Assembly: GCA_900120395.1 (NCBI GenBank)
Contig: LT635553.1
Coordinates: forward strand, 1,532,254 to 1,596,253
Origin: Porphyromonadaceae bacterium FC4
GTDB taxonomy: Bacteria > Bacteroidota > Bacteroidia > Bacteroidales > Porphyromonadaceae
DNA length: 64,000 nt
Direction of reading: 5' to 3'
Position 1 is the stretch's first letter. Every line of letters begins with the position of its first letter. Positions 25,397 to 31,851 of this stretch are shown here, piece by piece. Under the pieces are notes generated by a model, which searched no databases, was not told the origin of the DNA, and was given only the letters and a program-made list of their open reading frames with translations. Position numbers and translations under genes: made by a program.

Positions 25397-25542
25397 GTTG
25401 TTATCTGTCAGTTATCTGTTGTTATCAAAAAGGGGAGCCGGGGTCCGATGCAAAAACATCATTTCTGAGCATAGAACATGTGATAAAAAGCAACCCATCC
25501 CGACGTGTCACTACACTGCCGGAGGTTCCCCCTGTCTTTGTG

Positions 25543-25830
25543 TTATTTGTCCAGCAGCGTGTCGATTTGCTCCAAAATGAAATCCACTAGGGTATCGTCA
25601 CCCTCCTTTTGAGCTTGGCGCATACGCCTGTAGAGCTTTATCATTTTGATCATCTCATCTATTGTCATTGACCATGCTAACCCAGAGGATTCTTTGAGTT
25701 CTTTCAGCTCCCCGAGCCTGTCCTTTATCTTGCTTACAGCATCTTCAACATCCCAGATGCCGCTATCTATATCAGAGGCTAGGTCGCCGATTTCATCAAT
25801 TATGCCGTACGTTGTCTTTTTCTTTCTCAT
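25543..25830 (-). CDS. Hypothetical helical protein, paralogue of 26606-26806
   Basis: A 95-residue, mostly helical protein starting MRKKKTTYGIIDEIGDLASD. Its C-terminal 33 residues (IKLYRRMRQAQKEG, then LVDFILEQIDTLL) match the C-terminus of the 66-residue protein at 26606-26806 (VKIHRRMLQEQRES, LVDLILNQIDSLK). No family is recognised. It is part of the run of small early genes that follows the repressor region. Confidence 0.65.
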   Translation of the reverse strand: MRKKKTTYGIIDEIGDLASDIDSGIWDVEDAVSKIKDRLGELKELKESSGLAWSMTIDEMIKMIKLYRRMRQAQKEGDDTLVDFILEQIDTLLDK

Positions 25831-25894
25831 GACTTGTTTTCTTAATTATTACTTGTTACTCCTCCGGTGGATCAGTTTGCAGGCTTCCAGTATT

Positions 25895-26107
25895 TCACAA
25901 TCTTGGTAATGTCTTCTCGTATTCGTAAGCCTTTATTCTCCCGTTGGAGAACTTTATTTTGCAGTTTTCTTTCTTTCTTCTATGCATTGCTCGGTGGGAC
26001 ATAATTCCCAGGGCATTGTAGCTACATCCACAAGTATAGCAGTAGCAGTTTTTGGTCTTGTCTCTTTTCATTTGTTTACTTCGCTTGATGTTGCCTTTCG
26101 CAGTCAA
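25895..26107 (-). CDS. Small C2H2 zinc-finger-like protein
   Basis: A 70-residue basic protein with CYTCGCSYNALGIMSHRAMH, a C-x2-C-x11-H-x3-H arrangement fitting a single zinc finger. Lys/Arg-rich stretches flank it on both sides, which suits nucleic-acid binding. Such proteins occur among early genes of phages. The exact family and function are unknown. Confidence 0.65.
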   Translation of the reverse strand: MTAKGNIKRSKQMKRDKTKNCYCYTCGCSYNALGIMSHRAMHRRKKENCKIKFSNGRIKAYEYEKTLPRL

Positions 26108-26116
26108 TGTTTATTG

Positions 26117-26326
26117 TTACCCCCTCTCCACAAGCTCCAATTTCGTCCAGCTCGTACCCCTATACACTCTATTTTTTTGTCCGGCAGGTCGTGCGTATAT
26201 GGTTACATCAGTGAGTGGTGCATCTTTGCTCCAAAGCATTCCCGTCACAACCATCTCTAATCCCGTTTCCTTGTCTCTCACCTTGTCGCCGATCCGCAGG
26301 TCGGTCACCTTTAACTCCTTACTCAT
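26117..26326 (-). CDS. Hypothetical small protein, SH3-like barrel pattern
   Basis: A 69-residue protein starting MSKELKVTDLRIGDKVRDKE. This ATG overlaps the upstream stop as ATGAGTAA, which makes it the preferred start over the ATG at 26332. The strand pattern around GDKVRDKETGLEMVVTGM is typical of small SH3-like barrels. Function unknown. Confidence 0.6.
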   Translation of the reverse strand: MSKELKVTDLRIGDKVRDKETGLEMVVTGMLWSKDAPLTDVTIYARPAGQKNRVYRGTSWTKLELVERG

Positions 26327-26570
26327 GGTCACACTCCTCTTCTTCGTTTGTTACGATCTCCACCGTCACTGCCCGAAAGGTGCCACCAAGATCGTCCAAC
26401 GCATTTTGGATTAGCTGGTGTCTCAGTTTTTCCGCCTCGGGTTTTATATTCATTACCACCTTAGCTTCGTCCACATCCTCTGGGGCAAAGTCTGTTTCCT
26501 TGGCAATTTTTTCCGCTTCATCCGGCATCAGTACACACGTCAGCCGGTAGCACTTAATCTTCGTTTCCAT
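26319..26570 (-). CDS. Hypothetical phage early protein
   Basis: An 83-residue acidic protein (KIKCYRLTCVLMPDEAEKIA, then APEDVDEAKVVMNI) with an alternating helix/strand pattern and an EEEECDHE tail. It overlaps the next gene by 8 nt. No known domain is recognised. It belongs to the early operon. Confidence 0.6.
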   Translation of the reverse strand: METKIKCYRLTCVLMPDEAEKIAKETDFAPEDVDEAKVVMNIKPEAEKLRHQLIQNALDDLGGTFRAVTVEIVTNEEEECDHE

Positions 26571-26605
26571 CTCGTTGTTTGTTTTCGTTTGTGGTTACTT
26601 CCTTT

Positions 26606-26806
26606 TCATTCCTCTTTCAGAGAGTCAATTTGATTTAGAATAAGATCCACCAAGGCTTCGTAACTCTCCCTTTGCTCTTGGAGCATGCGCCTGTGGATCT
26701 TTACGATCTGCATAACCTCCGCAATGGTTAGCTTTCTCCTACGCTTAGGAGGTGCGGGGACTTTGATCATCCCCTCTCTGATCTCGTCGCTTATAAAGTG
26801 TGTCAT
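26606..26806 (-). CDS. Hypothetical helical protein, paralogue of 25543-25830
   Basis: A 66-residue basic/helical protein; the C-terminal half repeats the pattern RRMxxxQxExxxxLVDxILxQID found in the protein at 25543-25830. The N-terminal part differs (ISDEIREGMIKVPAPPKRRR). The two genes are about 800 nt apart and probably arose by duplication within the early region. Function unknown. Confidence 0.6.
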   Translation of the reverse strand: MTHFISDEIREGMIKVPAPPKRRRKLTIAEVMQIVKIHRRMLQEQRESYEALVDLILNQIDSLKEE

Positions 26807-26829
26807 AGTCGTTTCTCTTTTTGTAGTGA

Positions 26830-27075
26830 TTAGTAATTTTCCACCCAGTAGGCGTAGTCTAGTTGGGCGAGTCGGAAAAACGCATACGCCACCATAAATA
26901 GCACCATTGCCAAAGCCTTGGAGGCAAGGAACGTGAGGAGCCAGTCACTAAACCGGAGCTCGTCGTTTGGAAGGACGAAAAGGAAGAAGATCCCAAAGAA
27001 TAGAGCAGAAAACGCAGATAGCGTCTTGAAGATCAGAAAGAAAACTAATACGCTCTCACTAGATAGTACTCTCAT
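26830..27075 (-). CDS. Small inner-membrane protein
   Basis: An 81-residue protein with two or three hydrophobic segments: VLVFFLIFKTLSAFSALFFG (about 9-32), a middle amphipathic stretch and ALAMVLFMVAYAFF (about 53-66). It ends WVENY. It is likely a phage-encoded inner-membrane protein, for example for superinfection exclusion or membrane signalling. No family is recognised. Confidence 0.55.
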   Translation of the reverse strand: MRVLSSESVLVFFLIFKTLSAFSALFFGIFFLFVLPNDELRFSDWLLTFLASKALAMVLFMVAYAFFRLAQLDYAYWVENY

Positions 27076-27081
27076 AATCGG

Positions 27082-27306
27082 TCAGTATCTAGAGTTATAA
27101 AATCTCAGCAGCTCCGCACCCGTGTAGAAGCGTCTGCCGTTGTGCCGGCTGACACCGTACCTCAGGTGCCCTTGGTCTGCCCAGTGACGGATGGTGGAGC
27201 GGTCCACGCCTAGGATCTCGCTTGCCTCGTTGGTGGAGTACTTGCGCCTCGGCATCACCTCCTTGCTCGGGGTGAGGGCGTAGTTGTTGATCATGGTATT
27301 GCTCAT
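27082..27306 (-). CDS. MerR/excisionase-type HTH protein
   Basis: A 74-residue protein with a typical winged-helix excisionase fold: KYSTNEASEILGVDRSTIRH, then WADQGHLRYGVSRHNGRRFY and TGAELLRFYNSRY. This is the helix-turn-helix-17/MerR type used by phage excisionases and early regulators. It overlaps the next gene by 4 nt at the start of the early operon. It could be the excisionase or an early activator. Confidence 0.82.
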   Translation of the reverse strand: MSNTMINNYALTPSKEVMPRRKYSTNEASEILGVDRSTIRHWADQGHLRYGVSRHNGRRFYTGAELLRFYNSRY

Positions 27307-27506
27307 AGTCTGTCCTTTTTAATGGTGATGGTACAGCTTTCTGTATCAGCCTTGGTGGTTACCCGATACTCGTACTTGTCTGCTAACTGGTAGGCGTAGG
27401 CCCGTGCGTTGTAGATCGCACTTCGGTCCGGCAGTTGGAATGTCTGCTCGCCCCCCACCGGGATAGCGTTGAACACGTCTAGCGTCAGTTTTTCGATTTT
27501 TCTCAT
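27303..27506 (-). CDS. Hypothetical phage early protein, first gene of the minus-strand early operon
   Basis: A 67-residue protein (MRKIEKLTLDVFNAIPVGGE, then AYAYQLADKYEYRVTTKADT) with an alpha/beta pattern. It overlaps the excisionase-like gene by 4 nt and starts directly at the divergence point with the plus-strand gene at 27507. Comparable proteins occur in Bacteroidetes phage early operons. Function unknown. Confidence 0.62.
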   Translation of the reverse strand: MRKIEKLTLDVFNAIPVGGEQTFQLPDRSAIYNARAYAYQLADKYEYRVTTKADTESCTITIKKDRL

Positions 27507-27926
27507 TTGGTATATTTGTGTCTATTGTTTATCGTTTTCAGTCTTATTGATCGGATAAGGTTAACGCCAGATGAGGCGGCGTTGCTCAAGTACCTCATCA
27601 CTCACGACAGGCAGGTTTGCCCGGACCGTGTCGATGGTGTCAGTGACTTGCAGGAGGCAGTGTTTTTGTTGCACCGCCGTGGGCTGGTCTGGCACTCTCA
27701 CAGCACCGGAATACTCTCCCTCACGGCTGACGGTAGACAGTACGTTGGCGAGTACCCGGATCTCCAAAATAAAGTCGATAGCACCGAGCAGTGGCTGGTC
27801 ATAAAAGAGCAGCAAGAGGCGACACACAAAGTGGCAAAGACTGCCAACCGCATAGCTCTATTGGGATTCATCATAGCTCTGCTATCGTTTTTGCTGAAGG
27901 TGCTCGAACACTTCTCTATTCTTTAA
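27507..27926 (+). CDS. Hypothetical protein with winged-helix-like domain and C-terminal membrane anchor
   Basis: The frame opens with TTG at 27507; the true start is uncertain and may be further in. After a hydrophobic stretch it reads RIRLTPDEAALLKYLITHDR, LQEAVFLLHRRGLVWH and GILSLTADGRQYVGEY, which fits a winged helix. A short coiled coil (VIKEQQEATHKVAKTANR) and a C-terminal membrane helix (IALLGFIIALLSFLLKVL) follow. It runs tail-to-tail with the membrane gene at 27916-28164 (11-nt overlap). A lysogeny-stage membrane or exclusion function is possible. Confidence 0.6.
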   Translation: MVYLCLLFIVFSLIDRIRLTPDEAALLKYLITHDRQVCPDRVDGVSDLQEAVFLLHRRGLVWHSHSTGILSLTADGRQYVGEYPDLQNKVDSTEQWLVIKEQQEATHKVAKTANRIALLGFIIALLSFLLKVLEHFSIL

Positions 27927-28164
27927 GGGTTAGCAAGCCGTATAAGACACCGCCAATTACAGCTACCACAAAAACGGAGGCACCTATCTTCAGCGGGACG
28001 TTTCCTCCGTAGGTGTCCTTGTCCCATATGTCCAGCAACTCCACGACACACATCAGCGGGGCAAGGATCTTCAAGCCAATGATCATCCACTTATTCCTCC
28101 TGTTCATCTTGTCCAGATCCTTTTGCCACCTGTCCAGATCCTTTTGCCAATCGTCTTGTTCCAT
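27916..28164 (-). CDS. Small membrane protein with N-terminal repeat
   Basis: An 82-residue protein with a tandem WQKDLDRWQKDLDK start, encoded by a 21-bp direct repeat (28110-28149), and two membrane helices (WMIIGLKILAPLMCVVELL and IGASVFVVAVIGGVLYGLL). The lead peptide is amphipathic and acidic/basic. It is convergent with the gene at 27507. Phage membrane proteins near the repressor often block superinfection, but no family is recognised. Confidence 0.6.
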   Translation of the reverse strand: MEQDDWQKDLDRWQKDLDKMNRRNKWMIIGLKILAPLMCVVELLDIWDKDTYGGNVPLKIGASVFVVAVIGGVLYGLLTLKE

Positions 28165-28202
28165 GTTTTTTGTACTTAACTGTTAAAATTCTTGGAGGAC
28201 TG

Positions 28203-28276
28203 AAAAAGAGTACGTACCTTTAGAGCGTAAGATCTAGTCACGAAAGTAGGGCTCCCAAAAAGCACCTACTCTTTTT
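28203..28276. repeat. Long inverted repeat in the repressor control region
   Basis: AAAAAGAGTACGTAC (28203-28217) matches the reverse complement of 28262-28276 (AAAAAGAGTAGGTGC) at 13 of 15 positions, with 44 nt between. It lies in the 227-nt region between the membrane gene and the repressor gene. It could be a second regulatory site or a transcript structure. Confidence 0.5.
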
Positions 28277-28325
28277 ACTTTGTCCTCGTGGTGTTACTTA
28301 GTTAGTTAGTTATGCGACAAAGACA

Positions 28326-28336
28326 GGAAATTCCTC
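28326..28336. promoter_or_regulatory. Repressor operator O1 (AGGAAATTCCT)
   Basis: An 11-bp palindromic motif with dyad symmetry around the AAATT centre, 55 nt upstream of the repressor ATG. It is the reverse complement of the sites at 28349 and 28513. Three exact copies around one repressor gene strongly suggest repressor operators. Confidence 0.65.
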
Positions 28337-28348
28337 CTATACAAAAAA

Positions 28349-28359
28349 GGAATTTCCTT
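28349..28359. promoter_or_regulatory. Repressor operator O2 (AGGAATTTCCT)
   Basis: The second copy, 12 bp after O1 and 32 bp before the repressor ATG, lies where it would overlap or abut the repressor promoter. The centre-to-centre spacing with O1 is 23 bp, about two helical turns, which suits cooperative binding. Confidence 0.65.
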
Positions 28360-28391
28360 AGAATGGTCAAACTTTAATACTCTTTAACGAT

Positions 28392-29093
28392 ATGGGAGCA
28401 GATGAAATACTTGAAAAAGTACTTGAAGAAACCAGAGAGAGTAGGGCTGGTCTAGCAAAGACTATAGGCTTACAGCCACATAGACTGCAAGACATAGCAA
28501 GAGGAAAATCAAAGGAATTTCCTTACGAGGTTGCAGATAAGATAGTTTCCGCATACCCTCAGTTTTCTAAAAAATGGCTCCTCACCGGAGAAGGTGAGAT
28601 GTTAGTAAAGCAGAGACCGACGAACGAAGCAACCATCCTACCACCGGAGCAGCAGCACTGGATAGAGGTGCCGCTGGTACCGTATGAAGCAATGGCGGGT
28701 GAACTGGGCTGGTATAGCGATGTCTTCCCGGACCAGCTCTACGAAAAGCGCATGGTGCTGGTAGAGCCCGGCACCTCGGCAAAGGACCATGTGGTATTTA
28801 CGGTGTCGGGCGACTCGATGGAGCCCAAGTTGGAAAAAGGGGATGAAATACTGGCCAAGCTGGTCCCGGCAGACTACTACAAAGACACCCGCCTACACAT
28901 AGACCGGTACAATGTATGGGTGGTGGTCACCCGCTCCGAAGGTATCATAATCAAGAAGATCATCCGCCACGATGTAGCAAACCACACCCTCACCCTGCAC
29001 TCGCTCAATCCTCTTTACGCAGACTTTAACGTAGACTTGGCGGACGTAGCTATGATCTACCACGCCGTCTCCCTCTCCCGCAAAAACCTATAA
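28392..29093 (+). CDS. CI-like repressor, XRE HTH plus S24 peptidase
   Basis: A 233-residue phage repressor. Residues 1-45 form an HTH (EETRESRAGLAKTIGLQPHR, then LQDIARGKSKEF). The C-terminal half is an S24/LexA-type peptidase with a likely cleavage site AMAGEL (A102-G103), catalytic Ser in VSGDSMEPKL (S142) and Lys in GIIIKKIIRH (K188/K189). It maintains lysogeny and would be inactivated by the RecA filament during SOS. Three operator-like palindromes are in and upstream of the gene, one of them inside its coding region. It is the only plus-strand gene at the right end, next to the attachment site. Confidence 0.93.
   Translation: MGADEILEKVLEETRESRAGLAKTIGLQPHRLQDIARGKSKEFPYEVADKIVSAYPQFSKKWLLTGEGEMLVKQRPTNEATILPPEQQHWIEVPLVPYEAMAGELGWYSDVFPDQLYEKRMVLVEPGTSAKDHVVFTVSGDSMEPKLEKGDEILAKLVPADYYKDTRLHIDRYNVWVVVTRSEGIIIKKIIRHDVANHTLTLHSLNPLYADFNVDLADVAMIYHAVSLSRKNL
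28513..28523. promoter_or_regulatory. Repressor operator O3 inside the repressor gene
   Basis: A third exact copy of AGGAATTTCCT lies about 120 bp into the repressor coding sequence, at codons 40-44. An internal operator could form a loop with O1/O2 and repress the gene itself. It could also be chance conservation, since the codons (Lys-Glu-Phe-Pro) allow this sequence. Confidence 0.5.
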
Positions 29094-29217
29094 CCCCCAC
29101 CCGACCCGCTAAAACGCACCACAAAATACACTTAACCGCATGCAATACGCACGCAAATAGCACCAACACCAAAAGCAACCGTATATACACCAACCACTTA
29201 CAATCTCCTTTTCCCGC

Positions 29218-29259
29218 TTTGTAATCAGTAGGTCGTTGGTTCGAGTCCGACAAGAGGCT
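29218..29259 (+). tRNA. 3' half of tRNA-Thr(TGT), prophage attachment site (att)
   Basis: From 29218 the sequence is the 3' part of a tRNA: anticodon loop TTTGTAA with anticodon TGT, TCAG of the anticodon stem, variable loop, T arm (GTTGG, loop TTCGAGT, CCGAC) and acceptor strand AAGAGGC with discriminator T. The bases before 29218 do not complete the anticodon stem (CCGC instead of CTGA), so the 5' half is missing. This is the signature of phage integration in a tRNA gene, with identity starting at the anticodon loop. The complete tRNA should be restored at the other prophage end. CCA is not encoded. Confidence 0.85.
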
Positions 29260-29265
29260 CTCATG

Positions 29266-29311
29266 ATAGCATTGCGGGAAATCTCGTGAGATTTCCCGCA
29301 ATGCTATTTTT
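29266..29311 (+). terminator. Host tRNA-Thr terminator
   Basis: A perfect 20-bp stem (29266-29285 with 29288-29307) is followed by TTTTT, 6 nt after the tRNA end. It belongs to the original host tRNA transcript and marks that sequence to the right of 29218 is chromosomal. The region 29312-29492 after it has no gene; it shows only an inverted repeat ATGAGGTAC/GTACCTCAT (29409 and 29445) around a T9 run. Confidence 0.9.
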
Positions 29312-29492
29312 CTACCCCGAAAGCAACGGAGCAAAGGGGGACTTCGCCCCCTTCAGCGCTCACCCCTACCCCGGAACATACCGATAAGCGTACCCCATGA
29401 ACCCCACCATGAGGTACCCTGACCTTTTTTTTTCAAAATCAAGCGTACCTCATAAGGCTTGCTCACCGACCCTAACAGCAGCAAGATTACGC

Positions 29493-29529
29493 GCCCTCCC
29501 CCTTTCTCTAATGGGATATGCGCAGTTGA
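29493..29529 (-). repeat. Decayed CRISPR repeat at the leader-distal end
   Basis: The centre TCTAATGGGATATGCGC (29507-29523) matches the CRISPR repeat at 16 of 17 positions; over the full 37 nt about 22 match. It lies 30 nt before the first recognisable repeat, exactly one spacer length, so it is an old, degenerated repeat of the same array. Confidence 0.75.
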
Positions 29530-29559
29530 CACAATCAGCGCTTTCGTAAACAAAAATGG

Positions 29560-29950
29560 GTCTTAATCATTGTTCTAATGGAATATGCGCTAAGAATGTA
29601 TGGGTGGATGCGCAAGGACTGCCTGTAGCTAGTCTTAATCCTTGTTCTAATGGAATATGCGCTAAGAGAAGGCATCTGCTGGTGCTATTGCATTTTCAGA
29701 ATTGTCTTAATCCTTGTTCTAATGGAATATGCGCTAAGAGCAGAATTCTTGGATGACAAAGGAGACTCGAGTCTTAATCCTTGTTCTAATGAAATATGCG
29801 CTAAGAGGGAAATAGCTGCATATATAGAGTTTTGCGCAATATCGTCTTAATCCTTGTTCTAATGGAATATGCGCTAAGAGAACTATATGGAAAGCCATAT
29901 AATCTTTGCAGAAGTCTTAATCCTTGTTCTAATGGAATATGCGCTAAGAG
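29560..29950 (-). CRISPR. CRISPR array, six repeats and five spacers
   Basis: 37-nt repeats start at 29560, 29632, 29704, 29771, 29844 and 29914. On the minus strand the repeat begins CTCTTAGCGC and ends GGATTAAGAC, giving an 8-nt crRNA tag ATTAAGAC like those of type III and I-B repeats. Spacers are 35, 35, 30, 36 and 33 nt. The repeat at 29560 has two changes and the one at 29771 has one, so the left end is the old, distal end. The leader and the cas operon are to the right on the same strand. Confidence 0.97.
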
Positions 29951-30142
29951 ACTCAACTTCTGTACGGGCTGATTATCAACGCCGTAACATCTAAAGAGGC
30001 GTTTTTTGTTCTATTTTTCGATAAAAAAATAGACCCCTTTTATCTGACTGCAAACGTAAACAATTATCTCAAGATCTCCAAGTCCGGTCATTTGCTCCAC
30101 CGATAGCATGCGACAAGAGCTAAGCAGGGCGGGTCTGTGTAC
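29951..30142 (-). promoter_or_regulatory. Probable CRISPR leader
   Basis: This is the 192-nt non-coding stretch between the last cas gene and the newest repeat. It contains AT-rich tracts (TTTTTTGTTCTATTTTTCG and AAAAAAATAG near 30000-30030). Because the repeat decay is at the opposite end, this side should carry the promoter of the array on the minus strand. No clear TAnnTTTG box can be assigned. Confidence 0.6.
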
Positions 30143-31846
30143 TCAGTACTCACGAAACGCCTCGAACTCGAAGGTAACCTCCTTGCGTCCATCACTCAGC
30201 TCTGTGATGTTGCGGTGCGTGGTAGAGGCGACACAGGGGATGTGGTGCTCTTGCAGCAGGCGCACCAGCCGGCAGCAGAAGGTCATCTCGCCCATCAGAT
30301 GGACCGTGAGTATACATCCCCGATATCCGGAGATAATCTTCTCCGCATATCTCTCCACGAGTGCCACCACCTCTTCTCTCGTGGCATCGGGAGTGATGGA
30401 TGGGAAGGGCAGATCTCTAACCTCTCCATATCTTTGCGCTGCCTGAAGCTGCTCCTCGCTCCACTGATCGCTCGGATGATTGGAGAGGTTGATCAAGACC
30501 GGGGTGGCGGGACACTCTCGCACGAGGGTCTCTACCTGATCTATCTGCTCCCTGATGGAGCGAGGTATTTTGGGACCGGGTAACGCATTGTCTCTAAATC
30601 CGGCGTGGTTGAAGTCGTTTCTTAGCCCGGATATACTATCGTACCTGCTGCTCAAGAAGTGGGTCAGTGGGTTGCTCAGGTATCTGTACACTATCTTTTT
30701 CCTCCGCTCTCTGTCTTGGCTATCCCCCCTTTTCTCGCCTAGTTTCCAGACCTCCTCATTGTTGACCTTCTCCTGGGATAGGACGTAGAGAGCGACTGCC
30801 GCCAGGTCTTGATAGTAACCATCTGAGATCTGTTGATCAAACGAATAGCCTGCCAGGCCGGCTATCTGTGCCTTGATCGTCTCCCACAGAATAGTGATGC
30901 TCTGCTGATAGAGCTGCCTCTCGTGGCACCATCTCGCTGCAACAAAGCCATTGGTGATATCTGTGGAGGTACTGAAGTCTCTGAAGGACTCCTTGATTTT
31001 CTCAAACAATGGCACCATAGGAGCAATGACACTGGTATCCAGCCCCTCTGCCGACTCACTGAGGTCATGAAACATCTTGCCGCCTATGATCTCTCTGCCC
31101 CGCATGCTCATCATGTTTTCGGAAATAGCCCGGAGGGTCTTGGTGAAGTATTGAAACTGCCTGACATTCTGATCCTTTCCCTTGGTCTTCTTGCGTATCG
31201 GGGTTAGTTTTTCGTCGGTCAAGTGTGTCAGTTTTTCTGCGCGACCATTGTTGATGAATTCGGATGCGGCAATAGTCCAGTCTTGCAGCTCGATGAGTGG
31301 CATCAGGTCTACTATCGGCTTATTGGTCTCTTTGGACTCCCAATTGCCGTATGTAGCGGATACCACTTCGGTCCCTTTCAAGAACTTGGCATAGTTGCAG
31401 AGTACCAGGAGCAGCATGGGGAGGTACCTGAGCCCGTGCGTGAGGTCTATATAGAGCCGGTCTCCCTCCCGGAGTTCTCCATAGATCACGTCGAAGATCC
31501 TCCAGAGGTTCTCTTCGTCTCCACCCTCGGTGATCGCTACCGGCTCGACAGGAAAGGGCAGCTCCATGCGCTCAAGCATTGGTCTCAGTCCGGGATAGCT
31601 CTTGTTCTCCTTTGTCCTAAGGCTGGAGGGAATTTCTTGCCAGTTTTCGGTCGTGCTCGCCGGTGTCACGAAGATGTATGCGATGTCGTCATCGGTCCAC
31701 TCCTCCCGACTGGTGAGATACTCCAGTGTCGCCTTTTGGATGAAGTTGGTACTCGAGGAGATGAAGTCACCATGAGTGTACCGACAAGCACTATAGTTGC
31801 CGGTGCCTAGTATTGAGATAAAGACCTTTCGGCTTGTTGTTGTCAT
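30143..31846 (-). CDS. CARF-HEPN effector (TIGR02221/Csx1-like) with extra C-terminal domain
   Basis: A 567-residue cyclic-oligoadenylate-activated effector. Residues 1-185 form the CARF domain (ISILGTGNYSACRY near 10-23; DLTHGLRYLPM at 134-144, the ligand-binding loop). Residues 190-440 form a helical HEPN RNase domain with the R-x4-H motif as RNDFNHAG (R409, H414). After that comes a separate alpha/beta domain at 448-567 (VLINLSNHPSDQWSEEQLQA, DLPFPSI, LTVHLMGEMTF, CVASTTHR), a small Rossmann-like unit resembling the CRISPR-linked Csx15/Csx16/Csx20 group, some of which are considered ring nucleases. The fusion could link the RNase with its own off-switch; this last point is inference. Confidence 0.85.
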   Translation of the reverse strand: MTTTSRKVFISILGTGNYSACRYTHGDFISSSTNFIQKATLEYLTSREEWTDDDIAYIFVTPASTTENWQEIPSSLRTKENKSYPGLRPMLERMELPFPVEPVAITEGGDEENLWRIFDVIYGELREGDRLYIDLTHGLRYLPMLLLVLCNYAKFLKGTEVVSATYGNWESKETNKPIVDLMPLIELQDWTIAASEFINNGRAEKLTHLTDEKLTPIRKKTKGKDQNVRQFQYFTKTLRAISENMMSMRGREIIGGKMFHDLSESAEGLDTSVIAPMVPLFEKIKESFRDFSTSTDITNGFVAARWCHERQLYQQSITILWETIKAQIAGLAGYSFDQQISDGYYQDLAAVALYVLSQEKVNNEEVWKLGEKRGDSQDRERRKKIVYRYLSNPLTHFLSSRYDSISGLRNDFNHAGFRDNALPGPKIPRSIREQIDQVETLVRECPATPVLINLSNHPSDQWSEEQLQAAQRYGEVRDLPFPSITPDATREEVVALVERYAEKIISGYRGCILTVHLMGEMTFCCRLVRLLQEHHIPCVASTTHRNITELSDGRKEVTFEFEAFREY

Positions 31847-31851
31847 GATGT

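Larger units (their letters stand above)
1..29259. mobile_element. HK97-like siphophage prophage, right-hand part
   Basis: A continuous block of phage genes runs from the left edge to a truncated tRNA-Thr at 29218-29259. Head, packaging, tail and replication genes are all on the minus strand, so transcription runs from the repressor end (right) towards the tail (left). The modules are complete and ordered as in HK97-type siphophages: HNH, TerS, TerL, portal, protease, capsid, connectors, tail tube, chaperones, tape measure, tail tip. None of the core genes is visibly broken, so the prophage may be functional. Integrase, holin and endolysin are not in the window and should lie to the left, together with the complete tRNA-Thr gene. 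Confidence 0.93.

Noticed and set aside
29050-29334. Minus-strand 94-codon frame across the repressor end, tRNA half and terminator
   Set aside because: It runs through a recognisable tRNA part and a terminator hairpin, so it is not a gene.
29556-29850. Forward open frames reading through the CRISPR repeats
   Set aside because: They repeat the same peptide at each repeat and are simply translation of the array.
29560-29950. Self-targeting of the adjacent prophage by the CRISPR spacers
   Set aside because: I saw no obvious match of the five spacers in this window by eye; only an alignment of each spacer against both strands of the complete prophage could decide.
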